Positions 18,062 through 26,507 of a stretch of DNA of 64,000 bases are shown piece by piece (within the stretch, counting starts at the first letter, position 1; every line of letters begins with the position of its first letter). The notes below the pieces were generated by a model. That model was not told the origin of the DNA and ran no database searches. It saw only the letters and a list, made by a program, of their open reading frames with translations. This stretch comes from Chitinophaga filiformis (GTDB lineage Bacteria; Bacteroidota; Bacteroidia; Chitinophagales; Chitinophagaceae): assembly GCF_900102545.1 (NCBI RefSeq), contig NZ_FNBN01000001.1:1132221-1196220 (forward strand). Direction: 5' to 3'. Position numbers and translations under genes: made by a program.

Positions 18062-19237
18062 TTACTTCACACCAAACTTGTATACACAGGTAGAGGTATA
18101 AGTCTCACCTGGCTTCAGCACTACTGAAGGGAAAGACGGCTGGTTAGGGGAATCAGGGAAATGCTGTGTTTCCAGGCAGAAAGCACCACGGTGAACGTAT
18201 GTCTTGCCTTCCTTACCCTTATCGGTACCATCCAGGAAGTTACCACCATAGAACTGTACGCCAGGCTCGGTTGTCCATACTTCCAGGAAACGGCCGCTCT
18301 GTGGTTCCTGTACGGTAGCCGCCAGAGACAGTTCCTTGCCTTTTTTGTTCAGTACATAGTTGTGGTCATAGCCCTTACCGAATTTCAGCTGCTCGAAATC
18401 AGCATCCACTCTTTCTCCGATTTTGGTAGGAGTGGTAAAGTCCATCGGCGTACCTTTTACCGGCTCCAGTTTACCTTTAGGGATCAGGGTACTGTCAACA
18501 GGGGTATATTTATCTGCATTGATATACATGATATGATCATTGATATCACCGTTGCCGGCGCCATGCAGGTTAAAGAAAGAGTGATTGGTCAGGTTTACTA
18601 CGGTAGCTTTATCAGTAGTAGCGGAATAATCGATCTTCACTTCGTTGCTGTCTGTCACTTCGTAGGTGAGGGTGATATCCAGGTTGCCAGGGTATCCTTC
18701 TTCACCATCTTTTGACAGGTAGTGCAGTTTCAGGGTATGATCATTAGGCTGCTCTGCATCCCATACCACGTCATTGAAGCCTTTTTTACCGCCATGCAGG
18801 TGGTTTACACCATTGTTTGTAACCAGGGTGTATTCTTTGCCATCCACTTTGAATTTGCCTTTGGCAATACGGTTACCGTAACGTCCAACGATACCGCCAT
18901 AATACCTTTCCTTGGTGTTCACATACTGGTCGATATTGTCATATCCCAGTTCCACATCAGCCAGTTGTCCCTGCTTATCAGGAGCCAGCAGGCTAACGAT
19001 CTTGGCGCCATAGTTTGTGATAGCTACCTGGAGATTGCCTTTTTTCAGGTGGTACAGTTTTACCTGTTTGCCATCAACCATTTTGTCAAATGCAGCATCT
19101 GATATCTGTCCTGCGGAAACAGTGTCTTGATTCGTACTCATACTATCTGTTGTATTATTGTTGGTTTTTGTACCAGACTGGCAGGCGCTTATGCTTACCG
19201 CGGCCGCCACCGTTAGAAGTGGAATAATGTTTTTCAT
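18062..19237 (-). CDS. galM: Aldose 1-epimerase (mutarotase), lipoprotein form
   Basis: Interconverts alpha and beta anomers of aldoses. The 391-residue product has a lipoprotein signal (SISACQSG, Cys19) and an Asn/Thr-rich linker, so the enzyme is probably anchored in a membrane facing the periplasm or surface, as is common in Bacteroidota. Family landmarks are GGIVGRYGNRIAKGKF, NGVNHLHGGKKGFNDVVW, VVNLTNHSFFNLHG with a catalytic His, and CLETQHFPDSPNQP near the C terminus. Such enzymes aid uptake of sugars released from polysaccharides. It is monocistronic with its own terminator. Confidence 0.93.
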   Translation of the reverse strand: MKNIIPLLTVAAAVSISACQSGTKTNNNTTDSMSTNQDTVSAGQISDAAFDKMVDGKQVKLYHLKKGNLQVAITNYGAKIVSLLAPDKQGQLADVELGYDNIDQYVNTKERYYGGIVGRYGNRIAKGKFKVDGKEYTLVTNNGVNHLHGGKKGFNDVVWDAEQPNDHTLKLHYLSKDGEEGYPGNLDITLTYEVTDSNEVKIDYSATTDKATVVNLTNHSFFNLHGAGNGDINDHIMYINADKYTPVDSTLIPKGKLEPVKGTPMDFTTPTKIGERVDADFEQLKFGKGYDHNYVLNKKGKELSLAATVQEPQSGRFLEVWTTEPGVQFYGGNFLDGTDKGKEGKTYVHRGAFCLETQHFPDSPNQPSFPSVVLKPGETYTSTCVYKFGVK

Positions 19238-19302
19238 ATTTGGAAGTTATAAGGGTACAATATACGCTTTCTATATTAAAACTGATAGCATTATGCCAAT
19301 GT

Positions 19303-19343
19303 AAAAACGCTGATCACCACAAAAAAATGTAGCGATCAGCGTT
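19303..19343 (-). terminator. Terminator after the deoxyhypusine-synthase-like gene
   Basis: A 10-bp stem (AACGCTGATC/GATCAGCGTT) around an 18-base loop lies 34 bases past the stop; the minus strand then reads TTTTAC. Confidence 0.7.
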
Positions 19344-19376
19344 CAATTATAGTATTTTATCTGTTGACGGATACTC

Positions 19377-20351
19377 TTACCAACCCAGCAGGTAAGCAAA
19401 TATCAATGGCGCTACGATAGTAGCATCAGATTCAACGATAAATTTCGGCGTGTTAATATCCAGTTTACCCCAGGTGATCTTCTCGTTAGGCACAGCACCG
19501 GAATAAGAACCATAAGAAGTTGTAGAGTCAGAGATCTGGCAGAAGTAGCTCCAGAAAGGAACATCATGCCATTCCAGATCCTGGTACATCATTGGCACCA
19601 CGCAGATAGGGAAGTCGCCCGCGATACCACCACCGATCTGGAAGAAACCTACGCCCTTACCAGCGGAATTGTTACGGTACCACTCAGTCAGCCATACCAT
19701 GTATTCGATACCGCTCTTCATGGTAGAAGCCTGCAGTTCACCCTTGATCACATAAGAAGCGAAGATGTTACCCATGGTACTGTCTTCCCATCCTGGCACA
19801 ACGATCGGAATATTACGTTCTGCAGCAGCGATCATCCAGCTGTTTTTCGGATCGATCTCATAGTGTTCTTTCATCACACCGCTCAGCAGCAGCTTGTACA
19901 TGTATTCGTGTGGGAAATAGCGTTCGCCCTTTGCTTCCGCGTCTTTCCAGATCTTAACAATATGTTCCTGTATACGGCGGAAAGCTTCCTCTTCAGGGAT
20001 ACAGGTATCTGTCACCCTGTTGAAACCACCCTGTAACAGATCCCATTCTTCCTGTGGGCTCAGGTCACGGTAATGAGGTACCCTTTTGTAGTGTGTGTGG
20101 GCTACGAGGTTCATTATATCCTCTTCCAGGTTAGCCCCGGTACAGGAGATAATGTCTACTTTTCCCTGGCGGATCATTTCCGCGAAAGAAATGCCCAACT
20201 CGGCGGTACTCATGGCACCAGCAAGGGATACCAGCATTTTACCGCCCTCCAGCAAATGTGTTTCATATCCCTTGGCAGCATCTACCAGTGCGGCCGCATT
20301 GAAGTGGCGGTAGTGGTGCTGGATAAATTGAGAAACAGGTCCTTTATTCAT
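19377..20351 (-). CDS. Deoxyhypusine synthase family protein
   Basis: A 324-residue homologue of deoxyhypusine synthase, the eukaryotic/archaeal enzyme that moves the aminobutyl group of spermidine onto eIF5A. NAD-site landmarks are SLAGAMSTAELG, SCTGANLEED and GGGIAGDF. The catalytic lysine is conserved in TWGKLD (Lys296), followed by VESDATIVAPLIFAYLL. Bacteria have no hypusinated eIF5A, so the substrate is uncertain; polyamine conversions such as homospermidine formation are possible. A TACCTTTG box lies about 35 bases upstream of the start. Confidence 0.88.
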   Translation of the reverse strand: MNKGPVSQFIQHHYRHFNAAALVDAAKGYETHLLEGGKMLVSLAGAMSTAELGISFAEMIRQGKVDIISCTGANLEEDIMNLVAHTHYKRVPHYRDLSPQEEWDLLQGGFNRVTDTCIPEEEAFRRIQEHIVKIWKDAEAKGERYFPHEYMYKLLLSGVMKEHYEIDPKNSWMIAAAERNIPIVVPGWEDSTMGNIFASYVIKGELQASTMKSGIEYMVWLTEWYRNNSAGKGVGFFQIGGGIAGDFPICVVPMMYQDLEWHDVPFWSYFCQISDSTTSYGSYSGAVPNEKITWGKLDINTPKFIVESDATIVAPLIFAYLLGW

Positions 20352-20386
20352 GTCCGTTTATAAGTTTAAAATCCATTAGAGAACGG

Positions 20387-20394
20387 CAAAGGTA
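20387..20394 (-). promoter_or_regulatory. Candidate -7 box of the deoxyhypusine-synthase-like gene
   Basis: TACCTTTG on the minus strand, followed 36 bases later by the start codon. It lies directly downstream of the terminator of the preceding PepSY-like gene, consistent with an independent unit. Confidence 0.42.
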
Positions 20395-20401
20395 AGGAAA
20401 T

Positions 20402-20436
20402 AAAAAAATAGCCCATAATAGCGGCTGCTACTATGG
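20402..20436 (-). terminator. Terminator after the PepSY-like gene
   Basis: CCATAATAGC pairs with GCTACTATGG (one mismatch, loop GGCT); the minus strand continues to a run of seven T at 20408-20402. It is 39 bases past the stop. Confidence 0.8.
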
Positions 20437-20475
20437 ACTATGCTGACTATGGACTTTCAACTGATGAACTGATGT

Positions 20476-21000
20476 CTAAACTTTTTTCATGTTCTGGTAA
20501 ACACTCAGGTCGCCGTTCGGGCCAGCCTTGATCACTTTCCAGGTCTTTTCACCTTCCAGTGTAACATAATAAACGGTAGATCCTTCACTGTCAAATTCCA
20601 CTACCCAGCGAACTACATCCTTAGGGTAACGTTTTGCCAGTTTGTTGGATACAGCCAGTGGCAGATACTGCTCGTCAATGTAACGGCGGGTAGCCAGCAG
20701 GTTACCTTCTCCGTCAAAGTAAGCAGTTACACTGCGTGCGTTCAGGTTAAATTTAGCCATAAACGTCTTGTTGTCTTCGCTGTACCACTTTACATCGGAA
20801 GCACCGGCAAACTCTTTATTAAGGGCTTGTTTCAGCTTGGAAGTTGCTTCCATTTCTTTAGTACCAGCGAAGGCAAATTGTGTGGAGAAGAAAAGTACTG
20901 CAGCAAATAAGAGCAGCATTCTTCTGAAACGGTTACCAGGTAACCGGGTTGCATCCGCAGATGCAGTTGTGAGGTTAGTTGAATTGATGCTAGGTTTCAT
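20476..21000 (-). CDS. Secreted PepSY-like (BLIP-fold-type) protein
   Basis: A 174-residue protein with a 24-residue polar N-terminal extension before a signal peptide (RRMLLLFAAVLFFSTQFAFA, cleaved near residue 45). The mature part resembles the PepSY-like/beta-lactamase-inhibitor-like modules of Bacteroidota: LKQALNKEFAGASDVKWYSE, FMAKFNLNARSVTAYFDGEG, and a C-terminal YYVTLEGEKTWKVIKAGPNG. The role is unknown; the fold often binds proteins. The extension before the signal core is odd, and an internal start at Met28 (20919) is possible. Confidence 0.75.
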   Translation of the reverse strand: MKPSINSTNLTTASADATRLPGNRFRRMLLLFAAVLFFSTQFAFAGTKEMEATSKLKQALNKEFAGASDVKWYSEDNKTFMAKFNLNARSVTAYFDGEGNLLATRRYIDEQYLPLAVSNKLAKRYPKDVVRWVVEFDSEGSTVYYVTLEGEKTWKVIKAGPNGDLSVYQNMKKV

Positions 21001-21508
21001 GGCGGAAACTTTTATTGGTTTGTTTTGTGATGTAAATGTACATGTTAGATGAGGTGCGGGTCAAATGCTTTGTTATAAGTGGATACGCTAGATTACTTGG
21101 CTAAAACCACCTATACTGCCTGCATGCTTATCTTACCTTATCTTCCCATATACTTCCTTTGCCATGCACATGTTGCGCTGAACGCCCGATTGTTGCAACG
21201 GTCTCCGTTAAGCTTTTGTTAAACTGGACAGAAATTCCAGGATCATTGACGAATGGAATTATTGCAGTTCTCTATTGTCCCTTTACCAATGGTTAACGAT
21301 TTTTATTCACTGTTTAACTTCGGGTGTTATCAACATGACGACACAAATGTCAGCACATTTTTCATTTCGGGCAATCACCATAAATGGTATAAAAACTAAC
21401 CTAAAGCGGTGATTTAACAAGTCTTAACACGCACGTAACATTGAAGCTGTATAGGATGCACTCGTTTGCAAAATGCAGTAGCTCCAAAAGTTATTCTATC
21501 TTCAGTGT
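21001..21508. other. 508-bp divergent intergenic region
   Basis: The region separates the minus-strand PepSY-like gene and the plus-strand AcpH gene. A candidate minus promoter lies at its left end. I see no open frame longer than about 25 codons with supporting features, no strong hairpin and no repeat. The AT-rich middle may hold the AcpH promoter, but no clear TAnnTTTG is placed near 21509. Confidence 0.4.
21033..21065 (-). promoter_or_regulatory. Candidate promoter of the PepSY-like gene
   Basis: On the minus strand TTTG (21065-21062) and TACATTTA (21040-21033) are separated by 21 bases, matching the Bacteroidota -33/-7 arrangement with one mismatch. Confidence 0.35.
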
Positions 21509-22090
21509 ATGAATTACCTGGCCCACGCATATCTCTCTTTTCATGATCAGTCGCTGATAGTAGGCAATATGATTGCTGATTATGTAAAAGGTAAGCAATG
21601 GCAGGAATATGATCCGGCTATACAGCAAGGTATACAGTTACACAGGGCTATTGATACCTTTACAGATACACATTCTGTTACATTGGCCGCCAGGGAATAC
21701 TTTCAGCCCTCATGTGGCAGGTATAGTGCTGTATTCATTGACATTGTATACGATCATTTCCTGGCTACAGATCCTACCATTTTTACAGATACGACCCTGA
21801 CTGCTTTTTCGAAAGAAGTATATACTGCTTTAGCCGGTCATCATGATATACTGCCGCCTGTATTCCAGCAGGTGTTCCACCATATGCGGCAACATAACTG
21901 GTTGTATGGTTACAGGTTTATGGACGGTATTTATAAGAGCTTTAATGGTATCGTTCACAGGGCCAAATATCTCGATGTTACGGCAGACGCTCCTTATGCA
22001 GTACTACATGAACATTATGATACACTGGCTGCACATTACCGTACATTCTTTCCCGAATTGGTCGCCTTCGTTAAAACTTACACACATTAA
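21509..22090 (+). CDS. Acyl carrier protein phosphodiesterase (AcpH-like)
   Basis: A 193-residue protein of the DUF479/AcpH family, which removes the 4-phosphopantetheine arm from acyl carrier protein. The signatures MNYLAHAYLSF, IVGNMIADYVKG, GIQLHRAIDTFTDTH and YSAVFIDIVYDHFLA are clear; the conserved His and Asp residues belong to an HD-type metal site. DUF2911 follows 48 bases later on the same strand and may be cotranscribed. Confidence 0.88.
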   Translation: MNYLAHAYLSFHDQSLIVGNMIADYVKGKQWQEYDPAIQQGIQLHRAIDTFTDTHSVTLAAREYFQPSCGRYSAVFIDIVYDHFLATDPTIFTDTTLTAFSKEVYTALAGHHDILPPVFQQVFHHMRQHNWLYGYRFMDGIYKSFNGIVHRAKYLDVTADAPYAVLHEHYDTLAAHYRTFFPELVAFVKTYTH

Positions 22091-22138
22091 ATCGTAGGTT
22101 TGCACCATTATTCTTAACATTTGAATTGATAGCCAACA

Positions 22139-22756
22139 ATGAAAAATCCAGTACGAGTAATGCTGCTTATCGCCATAGCAGGCTTCACCGGCCTTTCGGG
22201 CTATGCGCAGGAAAAAAAGATGCCCCCTTTGGATGCCAGCCCTATGGACATGGCCTATTATCCTGTAATGTATCCTTACGTAGTGAAAGTAAAAGGTGAA
22301 CCCGGATCACTTGTAGCACGTGTTATTTACAGCCGTCCACAGAAAAAAGGCAGAAAGATCTTTGGTGAACTGGAATCTTATGGCGAGATCTATCGCCTCG
22401 GCGCCAATGAAGCCACAGAAATAGAGTTCTTCCGTCCCGTTGTAATCGGTGGCAAAGCCATTCCTAAAGGCCGTTATACACTCTATGCCCTGCTTTCCGA
22501 ACAGAAATGGACCATGATCGTTAACCGTGAAACAGATATCTGGGGCGCATTTAAATACGATCAGCGTAAAGATGTGGTAAGAACAGATGTACCGGTTAAT
22601 AAACTAACCACACCTGTAGAACCTTTTACAATCGTTTTCGAAAAGGCAGACTATGGCGCTAATCTAGTAGTAGCCTGGGATACCACGAGTGTAAGCCTTC
22701 CCATTAAATGGTCAGAAAAAGCATCTGCTGCTGTAAAGACTGATAAAAAGAAATAA
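22139..22756 (+). CDS. DUF2911 secreted protein
   Basis: A 205-residue protein with a signal peptide (cleavage after GLSGYAQ near residue 24). The DUF2911 core is plain: ARVIYSRPQKKGRKIFGELE, YGEIYRLGANEATEIEFF, IPKGRYTLYALLSEQKWTMI and VAWDTTSVSLPI. The family is widespread in Bacteroidota and predicted to be beta-rich; its role is unknown. It ends with a Lys-rich tail. An unusually long perfect hairpin follows 108 bases after the stop. Confidence 0.88.
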   Translation: MKNPVRVMLLIAIAGFTGLSGYAQEKKMPPLDASPMDMAYYPVMYPYVVKVKGEPGSLVARVIYSRPQKKGRKIFGELESYGEIYRLGANEATEIEFFRPVVIGGKAIPKGRYTLYALLSEQKWTMIVNRETDIWGAFKYDQRKDVVRTDVPVNKLTTPVEPFTIVFEKADYGANLVVAWDTTSVSLPIKWSEKASAAVKTDKKK

Positions 22757-22863
22757 GTACCTGTTTAAATCATCAGTAATGCACCACAGCGCATCATGTG
22801 AATAAGAGACCGTTTAACCCGACTGCAACAGTAGATAGTTTACACAACAACATAGCGCAAAAG

Positions 22864-22911
22864 ATTAAAAGCGAAAAGGGAATAGCAAGCTATTCCCTTT
22901 TCGCTTTTAAT
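22864..22911 (+). terminator. 23-bp perfect hairpin terminator
   Basis: Arms 22864-22886 and 22889-22911 are perfectly complementary with a two-base loop AA. The right arm includes TTCCCTTTTCGCTTTTAAT. It probably ends DUF2911 transcription and is long for a terminator; its 3' end abuts the terminator of the opposing putative RNA at 22917. Confidence 0.75.
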
Positions 22912-22916
22912 TAAGT

Positions 22917-22974
22917 AAGAAAAAAGGCGGTAAGATTACCGCCCACGAATTTTAACCATATCCTATGAAAAACC
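22917..22974 (-). ncRNA. Putative small RNA, family copy A
   Basis: On the minus strand a roughly 58-nt unit runs from AGG at 22974 through a 28-base core (22947-22974) shared with copies at 37.4 and 37.7 kb to a GC hairpin (22925-22942, GGCGGTA/TACCGCC) followed by TTTTTCTT. A TACATTTG box lies three bases before the predicted start. On the plus strand the same core begins a 20-codon frame (ATGAAAAACCT...), so a peptide reading is an alternative. Confidence 0.5.
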
Positions 22975-22977
22975 TTT

Positions 22978-22985
22978 TCAAATGT
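22978..22985 (-). promoter_or_regulatory. -7 box of putative small RNA copy A
   Basis: TACATTTG on the minus strand ends three bases before the conserved core. TTCAC occurs 37 bases further upstream (23027-23023), matching the other two copies. Confidence 0.45.
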
Positions 22986-23265
22986 AGGGCGAATTACTGC
23001 GCGGAAACTACGGTTTCGGCTGAGTGAACAAATTTTGTTCGTGAATGTTGCATTTTCTTCGGTAAAGGAACTTTTGAAAGCGATTTCGGACAAAAACCAC
23101 GCCTGTAGGCCGTATTTATACTTCAGCCTGGTGCTGCGTAGAACTACTTATTTGCCTTTTTTATTATCTGATGAGCTATCTTATTGGATGTCTTTAAGAT
23201 AGCATTCACAGCGTATGCAATAACGTCCGACTTTCACCCTCTATTCGCCGCAATGCCGGAATTAG

Positions 23266-23273
23266 TACCTTTG
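23266..23273 (+). promoter_or_regulatory. Candidate -7 box of the cystathionine gamma-synthase gene
   Basis: TACCTTTG, perfect TAnnTTTG, 45 bases before the ATG at 23319. The short predicted leader leaves no room for a riboswitch. Confidence 0.4.
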
Positions 23274-23318
23274 GAACTTTCAGATTAACAGATCATCTCA
23301 CAACAAAATATTTCAGGC

Positions 23319-24458
23319 ATGAAGCTGGGAACTAAACTCATACACGCAGGCGTTAGCCCGGATCCGTCAACCGGGGCAATAATGACCCCAATCTTTCAGA
23401 CATCCACCTATGTACAAAGCGCCCCCGGCCAGCATAAAGGCTATGAGTACGCCCGTACACAAAATCCTACCCGCGATGCATTACAGGATGCCCTTGCCGC
23501 TATTGAGAATGGTAAATACGGTATCTCCTTCGGTAGTGGCCTTGCCGCAACCGACGCTGTGTTGAAATTGCTCAACCCCGGCGATGAAGTGATTGCCTCC
23601 AACGACCTTTATGGTGGCACTTACCGCATTTTCACCAAAATATTCGAACGGTATGGTATTAAATTCCACTTTATCGGTATGCAGGACGCAGAGAATATAC
23701 GCAGGTATATCAACGCCAACACAAAACTGATCTGGATAGAAACACCTACCAATCCATTGCTGAACATTATTGATATTGCTGCCAGTGCCCGAATAGCACA
23801 GGAACATAATGTCCTGCTCTGCGTGGATAATACCTTTGCATCTCCTTACCTGCAAAATCCCCTGGACCTTGGCGCACATATTGTTGTACACAGTGCAACT
23901 AAATACCTGGGTGGTCATAGCGATGTAGTACATGGAGCTATCATCGTAAAAGATGAAGCACTGGCAAAACAGCTTTATTTCATACAGAACAGCTGCGGCG
24001 CAGTACCTGGTCCGCAGGATTGTTTCCTGGTATTACGAGGACTGAAGACCCTGCACGTACGTATGCAGCGGCATTGCGAGAATGGCGCTGCCATTGCTAA
24101 CTTCCTCCGTCAGCACCCCAAAGTGGATAAAGTGTACTGGTGCGGTTTTGAAGATCATCCTAACCACCACATTGCCAAACAGCAAATGAGAGGTTTCGGT
24201 GGCATGATCTCCTTCACCCTCAGAGACGATAGCCAGGAGGCTGCCATGAAGGTATTAAGCGGCACCCATCTGTTCTCACTGGCAGAATCACTGGGTGGTG
24301 TAGAATCGCTGATAGGGCACCCCGCAAGTATGACGCATGCTTCTATACCAAGGGAAGACCGTATAGCCAATGGTCTGGTGGATTCCCTCATCCGCCTCAG
24401 TGTAGGTATCGAAGATGCCGAAGACCTTATTGCCGACCTTCAGAAAGCCATCGGGTAA
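23319..24458 (+). CDS. metB: Cystathionine gamma-synthase (Cys/Met metabolism PLP enzyme)
   Basis: A 379-residue PLP enzyme of the transsulfuration family. The Schiff-base lysine is Lys195 in HSATKYLGGHSDV; YEYARTQNPT, SFGSGLAATDA, VDNTFASPYLQNPL and SLGGVESLIGHPA are family landmarks. Close relatives act as cystathionine gamma-synthase or beta/gamma-lyase; the sequence alone does not decide, but CGS is the common assignment for Bacteroidota proteins of this form. It is monocistronic and followed by a hairpin. Confidence 0.88.
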   Translation: MKLGTKLIHAGVSPDPSTGAIMTPIFQTSTYVQSAPGQHKGYEYARTQNPTRDALQDALAAIENGKYGISFGSGLAATDAVLKLLNPGDEVIASNDLYGGTYRIFTKIFERYGIKFHFIGMQDAENIRRYINANTKLIWIETPTNPLLNIIDIAASARIAQEHNVLLCVDNTFASPYLQNPLDLGAHIVVHSATKYLGGHSDVVHGAIIVKDEALAKQLYFIQNSCGAVPGPQDCFLVLRGLKTLHVRMQRHCENGAAIANFLRQHPKVDKVYWCGFEDHPNHHIAKQQMRGFGGMISFTLRDDSQEAAMKVLSGTHLFSLAESLGGVESLIGHPASMTHASIPREDRIANGLVDSLIRLSVGIEDAEDLIADLQKAIG

Positions 24459-24494
24459 TCTTATTTATATACTTTCCGGGAAGTTCCACGGGGA

Positions 24495-24531
24495 GGGTTT
24501 GAGGAGGTATCTCACATATATCCTCAAACCC
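24495..24531 (+). terminator. Hairpin after metB
   Basis: An 11-bp perfect stem (GGGTTTGAGGA/TCCTCAAACCC) around a 15-base loop starts 37 bases after the metB stop. There is no T-run, so termination is likely but not certain. Confidence 0.5.
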
Positions 24532-24715
24532 TTCGCAATCCGGGTTGCAGATCCGGGGCATTTAGCTCCGAATACTCATAAATACTCACTATCAGTCATC
24601 TATAGTAGATAATCCGTTATCTATATAAATTCCTGTAGTGTGAACATCTTTCCTTATTTTTCGGACCGCCGGTGTATCGCACCCGGAGCCATAGTACTAA
24701 AACCTAGCAACCATT

Positions 24716-25489
24716 ATGAAATTCCAGCAACTGAAGACCTTTCTAGACGCAAAAGCGGCACATTATAATACCCCGGAATTTATCCAAGGCGATCCTATAT
24801 GTATCCCGCACAGGTTTACAAAACTTCAGGACATTGAAATTTCAGGTTTGTTTGCTGCTATACTGGCCTGGGGTAACCGTACCACCATCATCAATAAGTG
24901 TACAGAGCTGATGAAGCTAATGGACGACGCTCCTTATGACTTCATCCTCAACCACAAACCAAAGGAGCGGATGAAACTACTCCGGTTCTGCCACAGAACT
25001 TTCAACGGGGTAGACCTGATGTATTTTGCAGAATTCCTCCAGGGCTATTATACAGACGTTACTTCGCTTGAATTCGCTTTCAGCGGGCATATCACATCTG
25101 AAGATGAAACCATAGAAAACGCCCTTCGTGGCTTTCATCACATGTTTTTCCTGCCGGAACACCCGGAACGGACCCGGAAACATATCTCTACTCCCGCGAG
25201 AAATTCCGCCTGTAAGAGATTGAATATGTACCTTCGCTGGATGGTCAGGAACGACGAAAATGGCGTGGATTTTGGACTATGGCAGCATATTCAGCCATCT
25301 CAGCTGGTATGCCCAATGGACGTACATGTCGGAAGAGTGGCCACCAGGCTGGGATTGATCCCTGCTGCAAAGTCAGATTGGAAAACAGCGCTTGCCCTTA
25401 CCAGGCAACTCCGGCAACTGGACCCGCTGGACCCTGCCAAATATGATTTTGCCCTTTTCGGCCTGGGTGTAATTGAAAAGTATGTATAA
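24716..25489 (+). CDS. TIGR02757 (DUF2400) family protein
   Basis: A 257-residue protein of the TIGR02757 family. Landmarks are DPICIPHRFTKLQDIEISGLFAAILAWGNR near residues 26-56, NGVDLMYFAEFLQGYY, and the C-terminal MCP-like PMDVHVGRVATRLGL and DPLDPAKYDFALFGLG. The C-terminal part resembles helix-hairpin-helix DNA glycosylase folds, suggesting nucleic-acid contact, but the activity is unknown. The next gene starts 13 bases after its stop. Confidence 0.85.
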   Translation: MKFQQLKTFLDAKAAHYNTPEFIQGDPICIPHRFTKLQDIEISGLFAAILAWGNRTTIINKCTELMKLMDDAPYDFILNHKPKERMKLLRFCHRTFNGVDLMYFAEFLQGYYTDVTSLEFAFSGHITSEDETIENALRGFHHMFFLPEHPERTRKHISTPARNSACKRLNMYLRWMVRNDENGVDFGLWQHIQPSQLVCPMDVHVGRVATRLGLIPAAKSDWKTALALTRQLRQLDPLDPAKYDFALFGLGVIEKYV

Positions 25490-25502
25490 AAAATATAGCG
25501 TA

Positions 25503-26462
25503 ATGATGAAGCGATTTTTGGTGTCAATGGTGATGGGAGCAGTATTGGCTCTGCCTGTGAAAGCCCAGACCGATGAAAAAAGAGATTATATAGACCTTGG
25601 CTACAGCTTTCAGAAGGGACAAAAGTTTGAACTGAAACAGGAGAGCCGCAGTGAAACTTATACTACCGTTGATGATGTGATGCAACGCGTAACCCGCGAC
25701 TTCAACAATACTATCAGCATTGATATTGATGACGTTAATCCAGGTCATGCCTACCTGACCTTCCGCTATAAAGAGCTCAAGTTCAATTTTAACGCACGTA
25801 ACCAGAACATTCTGGTTGACGCCAATGTACCGAATGATAAAGAACCTTTCCAGGCTGCCCTGAAAAGCATACTGGACCATCCTTTCACGGTAGACATATC
25901 CTCTACCGGTTTCATTAACAAGATCACCGGGCTGGATGAGCTGCTGGATAAAGCATCCGCTACTTTCACCAACCTGAAGGATGACGAGCAGGACGCCTAT
26001 AAGAAACTCATGAAAGACCAGTTCGGAACCAATGCCTTCCGCTCCTGGCTGGAGCAACTCCTGGTCATCTACCCGGTACGCAGTATCAAAACAGGTACCC
26101 GCTGGGAAGAGAATGTACCCATCCGCACAGGCCTGGTAGGTAGTATTGACCTCTACTGGAACCTGCAGACCTGGGATGCCCAGACAGCTAAGATCAATGG
26201 TACCGGTAAAGTGTCTACCAACAAAGTGGAAACCTTTACCATTGAAGATGGTATACAGGCTACCGCAGAGATCAGCGGAGATATCATGACAAATTACCTG
26301 ATAGACCGTAATACCGGCTTACCCAGCATCTGTGCACAGAATACGGAGATGAACGGTACTTACACCTACAAGGCCAATAAAGCCAAACGGATCAAGAAAG
26401 ATATCAAGGTGCCGGTGAAGATAGTGACCAACGCCTCCTACAAGATCAAACAAATGAAATAA
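25503..26462 (+). CDS. Secreted protein, DUF6263-like
   Basis: A 319-residue secreted protein; the start at 25503 (MMKRFLVSM) puts the signal peptide first (cleavage after PVKAQ). The frame opens ten codons earlier, inside the preceding gene. The body is beta-rich with alternating strands (KFELKQESRSETYTTVDD, ITRDF-like segments, GTGKVSTNKVETFTIEDG) and resembles DUF6263 proteins, whose role is unknown. It likely forms an operon with the TIGR02757 gene and ends at a strong terminator. Confidence 0.7.
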   Translation: MMKRFLVSMVMGAVLALPVKAQTDEKRDYIDLGYSFQKGQKFELKQESRSETYTTVDDVMQRVTRDFNNTISIDIDDVNPGHAYLTFRYKELKFNFNARNQNILVDANVPNDKEPFQAALKSILDHPFTVDISSTGFINKITGLDELLDKASATFTNLKDDEQDAYKKLMKDQFGTNAFRSWLEQLLVIYPVRSIKTGTRWEENVPIRTGLVGSIDLYWNLQTWDAQTAKINGTGKVSTNKVETFTIEDGIQATAEISGDIMTNYLIDRNTGLPSICAQNTEMNGTYTYKANKAKRIKKDIKVPVKIVTNASYKIKQMK

Positions 26463-26467
26463 CATAC

Positions 26468-26497
26468 AAAAGGTCCCGTCTGAGACGGGACCTTTTT
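26468..26497 (+). terminator. Terminator after the DUF6263-like gene
   Basis: AAAAGGTCCCGT pairs with ACGGGACCTTTT around a small CTGAG loop and ends in five T. The last T of the tract is also the first base of the TACTTTTG box used for the next gene. Confidence 0.85.
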
Positions 26498-26504
26498 ACT
26501 TTTG
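26497..26504 (+). promoter_or_regulatory. -7 box directly before the ATG at 26508
   Basis: TACTTTTG ends three bases before ATG, so a transcript made from it would be leaderless or nearly so. The upstream terminator occupies the -33 region, which has no TTG. Confidence 0.35.
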
Positions 26505-26507
26505 TGT

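Larger units (their letters stand above)
22757..23318. other. 562-bp gene-free stretch
   Basis: Holds the long DUF2911 terminator, small-RNA copy A with its upstream region (including a GAACAAATTTTGTTC palindrome at 23025-23039), and the metB promoter box. No larger open frame with support is present. I see no SAM riboswitch-like structure before metB. Confidence 0.5.

Noticed and set aside
23274..23318. SAM riboswitch before metB
   Set aside because: The predicted leader is about 45 bases, too short, and the upstream 100 bases show no SAM-I or SAM-II landmarks.
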